Positions 47,390-60,224 of a DNA stretch of 64,000 nucleotides are shown here, in pieces (the first letter of the stretch is position 1; every line of letters starts with the position of its first letter). The notes beneath the pieces are model-generated. The model searched no databases and was not told the origin of the DNA. It saw nothing but the letters and a program-made list of their open reading frames with translations. The translations under genes and the position numbers were made by a program. The stretch spans positions 46,418,874 to 46,482,873 of the forward strand of contig CM054158.1 in assembly GCA_028751875.1 (NCBI GenBank), read 5' to 3'. This DNA is from Rapana venosa. Its lineage: Eukaryota > Mollusca > Gastropoda > Neogastropoda > Muricidae.

Positions 47390-50300
47390 TTTGATCAAAA
47401 GGTGTAACCGAGACATAGCGCGGTCTGGATAAAATCAATATACATATAGTTTTTCAAAATCATAACAAAACGATGACCGTATCTTCGTTTATGATGTAAA
47501 TATCCTAATACAATACTTTTTCTCTTATTGATGGCATGGAATATATATCTAGACAGGCAGTGATTTTTGCTACTGTTTTCTGCTTTAAGTAGATCATGCA
47601 AAGGTGTATCAACACAATCCCTTAAAAATTTAATTCTTAAATCATTATAGACAAAACATTCATAAAGGAAATGCTTTTCATTTTCAACTTTGGGTTTACA
47701 AAATGGACATTGTTTCTTCTGATTCTGTGCACTATATCGATGTACATTGTTGTTGAGTGGTAAAACATTACATCTCACCTGTGACACAGCAACTCTAAAG
47801 CAGTAGGTATCTAAGTGTAGAAGATATTCTTCTTTAGCAAATATTGTTTTGAAACACCTGTAACTGTCATATCTGTCTCGGTCTCTGATTGTACTATACC
47901 ATTCCTGGATAAACATATCAACTAGTCTTTGCTTAAACAGATGTAAGAATACCTTGATGTCACCAACACCCTGTTGAAGCCATACAAAGCTGAATCCTGC
48001 ATCACATAAAATTTGTCTAATCATAGAAACCCAATAATTCTTTCCAGATATATCCATGTCAAGCAACATTTGATAAGCATTATATGGTAGTCTGTTAGAA
48101 TTCATTTGTAATAATTTAATCCAATATCTAAGAGTGTTTATACATGAGTTGATGTATAGAGGATATCGACCCAGCTCACCATATATTATCATTTTATTTG
48201 GAGTTTTCAATGGTACACCCAAAAATCTCTTGCAAGCCATCATGTGTACTTTCTCTATATGTTCCAATTTATGTAACCCCCATATCTCTGATGAATATAG
48301 TAAGATTGGCTGTATTTTAATGTCAAAGATCTTGAAAAATGTTTCAGCGTTAATTTCTTTATATTTATGAAAAAACCCTATTTAATTCTACAACAGCTTT
48401 CTTTCCCTTGGTCACGAGATGATCTGTGCCCAGCTTAGCACTAAGTTTTGTCGTAAAATTAAACCCTAAATAGCAATACTTATTTACCACTTCTAAATTG
48501 AAATTATCGTAAACCCACTGTTCATTTTTCCCGAGAAAACCTCCTCTTCTAAAGACCATTACTTTACTTTTATCAGAATTGACATTTAATTGCAAATCGA
48601 CACAACATGATTTCAATACATTCAATTGGTTTTGTAAACCTCCAGGAGTTGTTGAAATAAGAACCACATCATCTGCAAAGAGTAAAATAAAGATTTCCAT
48701 GATGTCTGGTACTAGTTGTATTCCATGTTTACCTTTTTTACCCATGGTCTCGGATAAGTGGTTGATAAATAAAGAAAACAGAGTAGGGCTTAACACACAT
48801 CCTTGTCTCACACCAATTGGACATTCAAAAAATTCAGACAATTCACTGTTTACCCGTATACATGAATATAATGTTTGATACATTGCTGACATTGCTGCAA
48901 GGAACTTTCCCTTTACTCCCTGATGTTTGATGCACCCTATAAGTAAATCATGTCTGACAGAATCAAAAGCTTTTTTAAAATCTATAAATTCAACATATAA
49001 CTTCCGGCCCTTCTTGTTAATGTACTTCTGGACAATTGCATGCAAATTAAAGATCTGATCAACAGTAGAGTATTTTTCCTGAAGCCTGCCTGATTTTCAG
49101 ATATCATTTGATTATTTTCTAGCCAAGAATACAATCTACTGTTTAGTATAGATGTGAAGCACTTTGACAGGATACTCAACAATGAAATTCCCCTATAGTT
49201 GTCCACGTTATTGGGATCTCCCTTCTAAAAGATTGGAACTATGATAGCTTTTGCCCATGCTTGTGGATAAATACCTTTGTCAAAAATAGAATTGAATAGT
49301 TTTATGAGAAAACAGTGTACCTCTTGGCCTCCATTCTTCAGCATTTCAGCAGTTATGCCATCCAGTCCACTTGCCTTACCACATTTTAGTTTATCTATTG
49401 CTCTTTTTAGCTCCTCTTCTGAAATGCTTTGGTTAAGTTCATGATCTGCCTGCTCTAATAAGTCTGTATCACTATGACAGTCATTATAGCTCGTACTTCT
49501 GTTACTTTGGAAAACAAACTTAAAATGATTTACCCAATCAACTGTTTCTATAGTGTTCTTTAAATTAGCTCTAGTACCACAACCCATACTTTTTAACTGT
49601 CTCCAAAAATGTGGAGAATCCAAAATATTGTTTACTAAGCTTTCTGCTTTTAGTTTCCTGAATTCCTGTCTTTTTGTCTTAAGTATCTTTTTGTATATTT
49701 TCCTTGCATGCACATAGTTAATTCTGTCCTCTTCTTGCCTGGTCCTTCTAAAATGCTTTAAAGTATGTCTGACTGTCTTTTTTGCCTCTCTACAGTCTCT
49801 ATCAAACCATTCTGATGACTTTTTCTGACCCTTACGATGTCTAACATACATACACTTGCTGGCTTCGGTTAAACATTCTACAAATATCGACAAAGCTCCA
49901 TCTACATCAAAGTGTAACAAATTGAGAGCATCTGCCATTCTAGTGCTACTGTTTTCACTTCTTAGTGCATTGGTGAAAATATCATTTTTTGTATCATTCC
50001 ATTTAAGTTTTTCTACAAGGGATGTACTTTCGTCTATTTCTCTAGTTTCATAACAATCTCCAGTTGTACTACTTTTCTGTTGCATTTTCATAACAACAGG
50101 CAGATGATCTTATTCTGACACATTTTTTATATCAACTGCAGTAATGTCGATCAATGTCAGCAGTTCACAAGAAACAATAAAATAGTCTACAGTACTTGCC
50201 CCAGAACATGCAATAAAGGTATAACTGCCATCAAAATCATATTCACAACAAACCATTTAAAATGACACAATCAAACTATGCAAACCTCAAGTAATTGGTT

Positions 50301-50605
50301 TCAAAGGATTCATGTGAAGATCATCTGATTGTCTAGAAAATTCGCGAACAGCACTAGAAAATATCTGGTATTTGAAGTTATGATCTCAACATCAAAGGAA
50401 TATTTTACAATGGCTGTATGCATTAAAATCACCTGTAAGTAGGATATGAAAACTGCCATTTAAAACTCTTAAATTCCAATAAAGTTGTTCCAATACTTCT
50501 AAACCAAATCTATCATGTTTATCTTTCCAGTGAACAGAATCATGAGGTGGAATGTATGTACAGACAAACATAATATGGTAGTTAGTTGAAAACAAGTCTT
50601 TGTGA
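47390..50605 (-). mobile_element. Well-preserved LINE ORF2, 5'-truncated
   Basis: In minus-strand order: endonuclease end (FVCTYIPPHDSVHW, FHILLTGDFNAYSH; 50595-50392); a gap with frame breaks; linker and RT start (LKCGKASGLDGITAEML; 50091-49225); NYRGISLLSILSK, ISENQAGFRKN (49206-48982); RT core with VEFIDFKKAFDSVRHDLLIG, IGVRQGCVLSPTLFSLFINH, LLFADDVVLIST, YCYLGF (49045-48365); C-terminal domain with a CX2CX8HX4C zinc knuckle (CPFCKPKVENEKHFLYEC; 48267-47395). Only a handful of frame breaks interrupt it, so it is younger than its neighbour. The clade was not fixed. Confidence 0.93.
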
Positions 50606-50720
50606 ACTTGGATAACAACAGCATGTTCATTCTTTTCTGCAACCCCTCAATGTATGTTGTAAACTTTTTTCAAACCCATAACAATAATCCACCTAAATAT
50701 CTTCCATGGTGTGATAACTT

Positions 50721-50727
<7 letters not shown>

Positions 50728-50780
<53 letters not shown>
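50728..50780 (+). repeat. (GA)n then (GACA)n microsatellite
   Basis: Pure ga run followed by gacagaca units to 50815. Confidence 0.95.
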
Positions 50781-50784
<4 letters not shown>

Positions 50785-51169
50785 AGAGACAGACAGACAG
50801 ACAGACAGACAACAGACAGAAGAGACAGAACAGAGACAGAGGCAGAGAGAGGCACTTTATCTTGTTCTGTGGGCATCTAAAATAAGCCACTGGTAGGATC
50901 CTACTTGTTGCTCCAGTTCAGTCTTTAGCATAGCCGCCAAGATTAAATTCTGACATGAAGAATGACAGCAAGCCAGTTTGCATTCATATACTTATGATCA
51001 TAGTGAACAATATTAGCGTGGGAAACAATTAATCTGTGCCCCCTGCGAGTTATGGTTTAAAAAAAATAATAATAAAACAAGACTCCTGAACATGGTCAAT
51101 TTTGACACTTGAAGTCCTGATAACTACAACTTGCACACCCCACACACTCCACCTCCTCCTTAACCCCCT

Positions 51170-51770
51170 CCACACACACACAAAACTACCTGTCCCCCCT
51201 CCCTCCTCCATACTATCTCCCTGTTCACCTCCTCATTTCCCTCCCTCCCTCCTACCCCTTCTTAACTTATCACCCTCCCTACCTATCCCCTTCTCTCCTT
51301 CCCCCCATCCCTACCCCCCCTTCCTTTCCTCCTCCCCTAACCTATTCCCCTCCCTCCTCACTCCTTATCCCTCCTCCCCCTAACCTTCCCCTCCCTTCTC
51401 TCCCCCCCTCGTCTTCTACCATATCCCCTCCTCCCCCTAATCATTCCCCTCCCCATTCCCTCCCCCCCCCCCCTAGCATATCCTCTTTTCCCTCCTCCCT
51501 CCTTATCCCCCTAACCTATCCCCCTCCCTAAACCTCTCCTCCTCTTTCTACCCCCATCCCCTTACCCCTCCTCCCTATCCACTCCCCTCCTAACCTATTC
51601 CCTCCTTTTACCCCTCCTCCCTCTTCCTCCCTAATAATTATACCTCCTTCCCCTCCTGATCCCCCTTACCACCCCTGCTCTCCGTGCTACCCTATCCTCC
51701 CCCCCTAACATATCCCTACTTATCCACCTATCTATCCTTCCCCCTCCTCCCACCCTACACACACACACCA
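51170..51770 (+). repeat. Long C-rich CCTAACC/CCTCC satellite
   Basis: About 600 bp of almost pure pyrimidine with recurring 'cctccccctaacctat' and 'cctccccctaatcattcccc' units. Related to blocks at 40.4-43 kb. The complementary strand is G-rich with TTAGG-like pieces. Confidence 0.75.
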
Positions 51771-51792
51771 ACACACACAACAACAAACACAA

Positions 51793-51798
<6 letters not shown>

Positions 51799-51832
<34 letters not shown>

Positions 51833-51856
51833 ATATTTTAATATATATATAAAATA
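51799..51856 (+). repeat. (TA)n microsatellite
   Basis: ta run with a small taa interruption. AT-rich sequence without genes follows to about 52860 (A-rich plus strand). Confidence 0.9.
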
Positions 51857-52987
51857 ATAAGAAAATGGCTATATTGGAAAGTATTCCAGATATAAGGGCC
51901 TATATCTGCCACATAGTGGCGAAGGGGAGCAAAGATCGGAAAACGAAAACCAAAAAATTCAATTTTTCTATTAAAACAATTTTTTCTTTAAAGAGTATCA
52001 TTTCGAAATGTAAAATCAGGATATCACAGTCAGCAGTATGAGCAGATGGTCTTTTTCTGTGTACACAAGAACCAATAAAAAGGAAAAGCAAGCAAAATTA
52101 GAACTGGAAAAAAAAAAAAAAACAAAGGAGGAACAAAAAGAAAAACGTAAAAAGAGAAACAGAAACTAGAGTAAAATGCTACAATACTACAAAACAATAA
52201 TTTTTTCAAGGGAAAAAAGAAAAACGAACTGTTCAATCAAAGGGAAAAATAATATATATCTTATCATAAAAAGTAGTACAGAAAGAAAGCAAAAAAAAAC
52301 CCAGCCCAACTAAACAACAACAAAACCCACACCCAAAAAATCACAAAAAACACACAGAAAGCAAATGACAAAATCAAAACAGAACAAAAGAAAAGAAAAG
52401 AAAAGAAAGAAAATCAACGATAAAGGGGATTGAAAAAAATAAGATGAAAAGGAAAAGGAAAAAAAAAGGAATGGGGGGTGGGGGTGGGAGACAAGATAGA
52501 AAACAAGGGAGTACAGACAGAAGAGAAAACTGTTGCACCGAAACAACCAAGCAAATCATCAAACAATTTAAAGTAAGAAAGAAATGAAATATACTGACAA
52601 CTATATAAAAAAGGTAAGTAGCAAAACAAAAAAGGAACAATATAATATAGCACACACACACACACACACACACACAAGCTGTGTCTATATAAATTCAATT
52701 GGAGACTCATGGAGAGGGTCTTGATTAAATAAATATCCAAATCTATGTTGTAATGTTTGCATTTCGTGACTTTACATAATATTGTGTACACATGAAATTA
52801 ATTTTTCTTCTACTTTTTAAAAATTCGTATATTCTTCTTTTTCTTCTCTTTTTTCTTAGAGTGTTTGGATCTAAAAGTATGTGGGCTCGGCCAGTAGTCG
52901 GTCTTGAATAAGGGCTACTCTTTGCAATGGGAAACAAGAAATGTTTATGTTCACGAGACTCCCGCAACTCTTTGAAAACAGTCTACA

Positions 52988-53062
52988 ATGTTCCTATTCA
53001 ATCGCCAATCGATTTCAAACAGGAAATGTTCCTATTCAGTCGCCAATCACTTTCAAACAGGA
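52988..53062 (+). promoter_or_regulatory. Duplicated CCAAT-box unit upstream of FBXO47
   Basis: Two 37-38-bp copies of 'atgttcctattca(a/g)tcgccaatc...tttcaaacagga'. They carry CCAAT at 53005-53009 and 53043-53047, 104 and 66 bp before the proposed ATG. Paired NF-Y sites at this distance and spacing are typical of TATA-less promoters. The duplication itself is seen directly; promoter function is inferred. Confidence 0.55.
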
Positions 53063-53108
53063 AAACGTTTGTCCAAGCATTTATTTTCTTTCCAAACTAT
53101 CCAAAGAA

Positions 53109-53232
53109 ATGGGTACAAAAATAAAAATTGAGCCAGTTTTAGTACAAAAATATGAAAATGATGTGCCTATAAACTTGACTCATGTAGCAGACGACGTTAT
53201 CTGTTCTGACCACGATCAGACGACAGCTGCAC
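53109..53232 (+). CDS. FBXO47: FBXO47 proposed first coding exon
   Basis: [20 protein letters not shown] and 21 further residues, ending phase 1 at a gtaagt donor. The next exon begins with two bases that complete CGA, then [11 protein letters not shown]. No homologue of this N-terminal stretch is recalled, so it rests on splice logic and context. Translation could instead begin at the Met in exon 2 (54368). Confidence 0.65.
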
Positions 53233-55506
53233 GTAAGTTATTAGAGCTAAATGCGTAAAGGGTTTTTTTTCGTCTTCCAGCTTTGTCATTCAGATCACTG
53301 TTACTTTCACATTAACTGAGCTTCTACAGTCTGTATAAATGTATCTGAATATGTGTGATACCCCTTTTAAGTCTAAACTGGCCAATTTAGCTCAGCTGTT
53401 TGTCTCCAGCTAGATGAAGACCTAGACTAGAATAGATCTATGGGCATCTAGTCTCAGCTGGTAGATTATCGTAGTTCACCCAGTGGGCCAGTGTAGTGTA
53501 ATGTGGAAAAAGATAAATGATATTTACGATATTTATCTCTTTTTACCTGAATGGGAATAGTTTTAGAAAGTTTCCAAAGTAAACCTGTACCTGCATAACA
53601 AAGGGAGTGTAGCAAAATTATTATTTCATAGCAAAATCATTCATTTCAAATTTCGATGTTATACGTAGTGTGTGTCAAGTCAAGTCAAATTTTCATTTCC
53701 AGATGGTACATTGAATAAGCAATGCATTTGCTTTTTTTCATCAAGCCATCTATCTAAGAACAAAAATGTCTTAATAATACTACTGAAGTACTACATTATT
53801 ACAACCTTTACCAATAAAATGTACCAGTTTAAAAAAGAGAGGAAAACCAATAAAATAACACACTGCAAAATACAAATTACACACACAAACATACACACAT
53901 GCACACACGCGCGCGTGCGCACACACGCACACATTTAGGTAAATAATTTATTAAGAATAAGAAGAAAAAATCATGAAACGTCAAACAAATTTAATCACCT
54001 ACTATATCATCCATTCTTTCACCTTCATATTTTAGAGAAGAAAAAAAAAAGGTACAGGAACAAAACGTTCGACAATACTAGGCATTCATTGTCGTTAGTA
54101 CTGACAATATTACCTGTAATTACATTCCTCCTCACCTCCTCCACCCACGCAAACGTGTGCTCAAATACGCTCATACTCTTCAAGTAGCTCTTTTAAAATA
54201 TAATATATTCCCACAATAACAATCAAACAAGCAAAAATCAGTCAAATAAATAAATGATAGTTATAATAGAGGTGTGTGAGAGAGAGAGACAGGCCTAATT
54301 ATCACTGTGTATGTACTTTTCCTATAGTAATACTTCACCCCCTCCCCCTCCCACCCATGTTACAGGAATGGACCTGACATCCTACTTCCCGATGTACAAG
54401 AAACCACGACGATCAAACCGTTTGATCGTGAAAGAGGTGGAAGAGAAGAAGGTGCAGGCCATATCTCACAGTCCACTCGGCTACTTCGACATTTTGCCGC
54501 TAGAACTCAAGTTCTATGTCCTGGGACACTTGCCAAGTATGTTAGATGTTTCAGTGGTAGATAGCCTACACTGTGAAGTTCTGTTTACTTTGAATTTCGA
54601 CGTCATGCAACTGGCTATTGTGTTTTTAGCTTGATGGAAGGTTTGCTGGTTGTGATACTGCTGTTTTTTTGTTTTTTTTTAAAGTGTTTATTAGTGTCTT
54701 CGCTAGTCAAACCTTTTTGAAGGAAATGATAAACTGCTGGTGTTTTTCTTTAAACAACCAAACCAACCAACCAATAAACCAATAACTAAAACCCCAAGCA
54801 ATATACTAGGTTGGCCTTTTTCGTTTGTTTGATGGGTTTTTTTCCAAATTATAAATATATATCGATTATTTTTCTGAGAGCAAGGGTTGAGGTGAGAGAA
54901 AGAAGTTCATAATTTTAGTCAACTTATACTTAATGTTTTACCACTTTCAACTGTTCCCTTACAGAAACTTGCCAGTTTACTGCCTCTATAAATTAAGATG
55001 AAAACTACTGACGTGTTTGTTTTTTCCAGTTTTGCGTGGATTTTTAGTATTAAATAACAAAATCCTCTTGTCAATGGCTTACACTGTGACAGAATAAAAA
55101 TTTTTTTTTAATTTGACAACTACCACCAACCGTTTTAGTTATTCCCACGTGAATGAGGGTAGATGTATATGGGTGGTTTTGTGTGTGGTTTTTTTCTAAA
55201 AGCTTACTCCATAGTTTCGTACAAGTGCCTGTCAGAGTATGCATGCACACATTTTTACTTCGATGTTACAAAAATACAGTTTATACCAAAGAAGGTAAGG
55301 TCATAGCCTCATTACAGATCATACATTGTCACAGGGACATAAACTTTCAACAAAACTTATTCTGAGAAATAGTGTGTGTGCTGTATTTGCTTGCTTAGAT
55401 ACTTTTACGCTAGTTTGGTTTGTCGGTCACAGTGTATTGCAGTTCTCTGACAAAAGAGTAATTATTATCTTATGGAAGATTATACCTCTCTTTGTGATTC
55501 TATGGG

Positions 55507-55546
<40 letters not shown>

Positions 55547-58500
55547 ATGCCCTCTTATAAATGTCCAGCAGAAATATGGAAGTTTCACCATAATGAATAT
55601 GAATATGAAAATAATGAACATCATACAACAGTGGGAAGGTTACTATAGTCTTTCCCAGGACCCTGCATTCTCCCGTCTCCTTTAATCAATAGTTTTGTTC
55701 TAAAAGTTTGCTTGTTTAAATCACCTATTAATGAATGGACATTGAACTAAAGTAGAAAAATTATCTATTAATATCACAATGCATTTTATCGGCTTCTCTA
55801 AAAAAAAATTTTTAAACTTATTTTACTTTTTCCTTATTTAATTTTTATTCTCGATTCTTTGATGTACGCAAACGGTGTTGTATGATTTGCTTACACATGT
55901 CTTACTTTCTGAATCAATGTGGATTTCTCTAATAAAAAACAAAAATAATTACATGGGATTTCTTCAGCGCTAATTCTATGAGGTAAAGCTAAAACTAAGC
56001 TATGGCTTAAAATTCTTTGCCTGCGGTGTTTTTCTGTTCGCCTACGTGAAGGTTGCCTGCCATAGAATAAATCCTCCAAACTGTGGTTGCAGTTGAGGAC
56101 CTTAGCCTATTGACCATCACCTCCAAAGCCATGCGGAACCTGATCGAGTGTTACCGGGTCACCATGTTCAGCACCCGGGGGTTGGGGGTCCATTCCCGGG
56201 CTCACGGAATCATGGACGTTGAGCAGCAGGCCGAGTGGCTCGCAAGATATAAAAAACTTGGTGAGTATCATTATAATTTTGTGTGTGTGTGATTATGTTT
56301 GTCCGTGCGTGTCAATCATTTTAGTTTATTGAGGGTGGCTGGGTGTCGATTTTCGTGCGTCAGTATTTTGTTTGTGTGAATATTCAATGTTCTTTGGTTA
56401 GAATCCGTCAAAATAGGATTGAAGAGTAGGCTATGTCGGCTTTGGCTAGTGGGATGGACGACACGAACGTACCAAGCATGCATCCTGCTTACTGGCGTCG
56501 CCAGGTTTAATTTGCCTGTGGCACAAAGCCTTTCCAACCTGACTATTTGGAATTCTAATTGTTCACACTTATTATACTACAACACCTAAGAGACCGTTCT
56601 TGTTTATCGTCTGCTCCTTCATCTCCATTGTTGACTGGGCCACAATGTGCGCAAGCTGTTCTGTACAAGTTCAGACAAAGTTCTAAGAGTTCATCTGCAA
56701 CTGCTTTTCCGGTGTTCAATGCCGTTTTCTTACACACATCGCTGAATTTTTTTTAATGTTTTGTATGCTGGAATGCAGATAGAGTCTAGACTCTTTTGTA
56801 ATGTTATGTTTTTTCAGGTTTACTGATAAAAAGGTCTACATGCCTTTACGCGACCAAAGACAGACTGAAAATTGTCAACGATTTTTTGACAAGAGTAAGT
56901 ATAGTGTTTTTAAGTATCTTTGGAAAAAAATGTTAAAGCCTGTGTATTTGAAAACATACAGTTATGACGCAGATAAAGAAAAAACAAACAAACCGGTTCC
57001 TTCGTACCTTTTTGCTTGTGTGTTTTTGAAGCATGTAATTATTAAACACACACACACACACACACACGCACGCACGCGCGCACGCACGCACGCACGCGCG
57101 CGCGCACACACACACACATACACACACACACAGGGCATGCAGTTAACTTCAAAGAGAGTACCATAGATAGGAGAATAAGATCATAAAAACAACAACAATC
57201 ATTTATGATTCTTACAGTGTTAACATCAAATTATGAAGTAGTTCAAAATAAAAGTTACAATTTGCTCTTACAAGCAGAACACCGTTACTTCAGCAGAACA
57301 TAAATCCTGCCTTTTTGAGAGAGAAAAACCTCAAACCATTATTTGCTTAAAACTAAAACAAAAAGAAAAACAACAACCCCCCAGCAAAACAAACAACAAC
57401 AACAAAAATAACAAGTCCTTATTTTACTTTGAATATTTCACTGATAGCGATTGAAGTTATTTTGTGAGGTAGTTTTCTATTGTACTTCGAGTCTGCATCA
57501 GCATGCTCAATTTCATTTCAGGTGTCAAGTAAGTTCATTGTCTTTGAAATAAAACATGCCCAACTGAATAAAACTGTTTTAAAATAAGACACAACGATTG
57601 AACCAAATCACACTCTGTGTGTTATTAAAGATGATGTGTCGGAACACGGAGAACTGCAAGGATCGTACGCGGTGTATCGGAGAGCTGTGTTTCGGCAAAT
57701 TTCTCCACACTTTGATAGCAGGCTGGGACGACAGCGAATGCCAGCGGACGTTTGACGCTGTGTGTCAACACACCTCCATGTACAAACACATCAAGATCGT
57801 CGTCAGTTCCAGACCAGGTGGGTAGGCCTGTATTTATTTGATTCATTTATTCAATCATTTTATTTCGAGGGTAATGGAATAAGCACTCATGTGGGGGGGG
57901 GGGGGTGATTTTTTCATCCAGTCCCCGTGTGTATGCAATTTTGTAAATTTTGTCATCCGTTCCCACCGGCACACAATGGCCTACTCTTCCGAAAAGCGGA
58001 TCGGGTTTTAACGTGCGTGCAAGATGTTCTGTGTGCGTTCGCACACGGGACCTCGGTTTATAGTCTCATCCGAAGGACTTTTGGGGGGAGTAGAGTCGGC
58101 ACTGATGTTAACTCCAGAAGAAAAATCCTCTTGAACGAGATTCGAACCCGGGTCAGCAGATCACAAATGCATCACTCTAACCACCAGGCTCCCCCCCCTT
58201 CCACCCCCCCCCCCCCTCCTGGAGTAGTGAGCATGGAAGGGAAAGTATTAGAGACTGAGAGAAAATTGAGAAAATATTAGAGACTGAGGGAAAATTGAGA
58301 AAATAGATATTGAAAGAAAATTGAGAAAAATAGATATTGAGAGAAAATTGAGAAAAGTATCAGAGATTGAGAGAAAATTGATAAAATATCAGAAATTGAG
58401 AGAAAATTGAGAAAATAAACGATCAGAGGTTGAGAGAAAATTTTTTAAATATCAGAGATTGAGAGAAAATTGAGAAAAATATCCGATTGAGCGAAAATTG

Positions 58501-59804
58501 AGGAAAATATCAGAGATATGAGATTTTATCTCAATATCTGATGTCTTTATCAGAGATATTCCTCAATTTTCTCTCAATCTCTGTTATTTTCTCAAATTTC
58601 TCTCAATCTCTGATATTTTCTTCAATTTTCTCTCAATCTCTGATATTTTCCTAAATTCTCTCTCTCAATCTCTGTTATTTTCTCAGTTTTCTCTCAATCT
58701 CTGTTATTTTCTCAATTTTCTCTCAATCTCTGTTATTTTCTCAATTTTCTCTCAATCTCTGTTATTTTCTCTATTTTCTCTCAGTCTCTGTTATTTTCTC
58801 AATTTTCTCGCTTGAAGGTAGGCAGGAAAATTATTTTGCTGTGAAGTAACTTGTCAAAAATACATAATTCATCCAACACCATGCCCGTTGTCGGTCTTCC
58901 CACAACGTTGGAAGTTACCTTGGATGTCCTGCTCCAAGAACAGCACCTCACTTCTTGGAAAATAAGTGGAAGTGGCGACAGCACAGTCGTGGTATTACGA
59001 CTGAAAGCTAGCCCAGCAAACAACAGCAACATGGCGCAACAGCATACCCCTGTCATCTCCCACAGCTACCGCAGGAAGCCTCCCAGTCAGACTGACAGAG
59101 ACAGGAGAAGGACAGAGGAGAGGAGAAGGACAGCACAGAGGCAGGAGGAACTGGAGGCAAGTGAAAGTGTGATGCCAGAAGAACATTCACCATGTTTATT
59201 TGTGCCCACACCTACAAGCTGTGCTGTGTCACACACTGACACACCCCCTTCTGCCAGCAACACACTGCCGCAAGAAGCTGCACGTGCAATCCGTCATTCA
59301 CCAAGTGCTGTCAAAGAGTCCGAGAACGAAAGGCATGCTGACGTGCAACGTGACATTGACCTTGCCCCTGTGTTTACAACAGAAACTTCGGACTGTGACG
59401 ATCCTCTGGCAAAAGTTCAGCAAGTTGGAACTAGTGCCGACGTCATCAAGAACTATGTGGCTAAACTGACTGATAGATCTTTGCAGAGAAAGCTAAGGGA
59501 CAGGCATAGGAACCAAGACTTCAGTAAGGTGTTCAGTAGTAAACGGCATCCAGACACGATGGTATGTGAAACGGACGATCTTGTTTTTCGTTTTGAATGG
59601 ACTGCTGCTGATGACACACCCCCGGATATGTTTTGGTTTGTGAAAAGGAACACCAGGCTGATGACCAATGAAGAATCCTGTGTCTATCAGAAGCTGAAGC
59701 TGTGGTGCCCTGTTGACCGGGAGAAAATGAAAGATCGAATCAGTGCCGGACTTGATGTGATGCATGTCATAGTGGACGCAGTTCGATTCTTGCTTGGATA
59801 ACCA

Positions 59805-59868
<64 letters not shown>

Positions 59869-60100
59869 ACGTGCGCGTGCGTGCGTGCGCATGCGTTCGA
59901 GCGTATACGTGTGTGTATGTATGAGTGCGTGTGTATCTGTATGTGTGTGTGTGTGTTTGTGTGTGTGCGCGTATGTGTGTGTGTGTTTGAATATGTGGAT
60001 ATGCATGTGTGTATAGGTATGTGTGTATATGTGTGTGTATAAACGTGAGTGCGCGTGTTTGTGTGTGCGTGTGTATGTATGCGTGTGTGTGCGTGCGTAC

Positions 60101-60131
<31 letters not shown>

Positions 60132-60142
60132 TGTGTGTGTGT

Positions 60143-60224
<82 letters not shown>

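Noticed and set aside
52941..53108. N-terminal extension of FBXO47 from an upstream ATG
   Set aside because: It would translate the duplicated CCAAT units; the ATG at 53109 has better context. Not excluded without RNA data.
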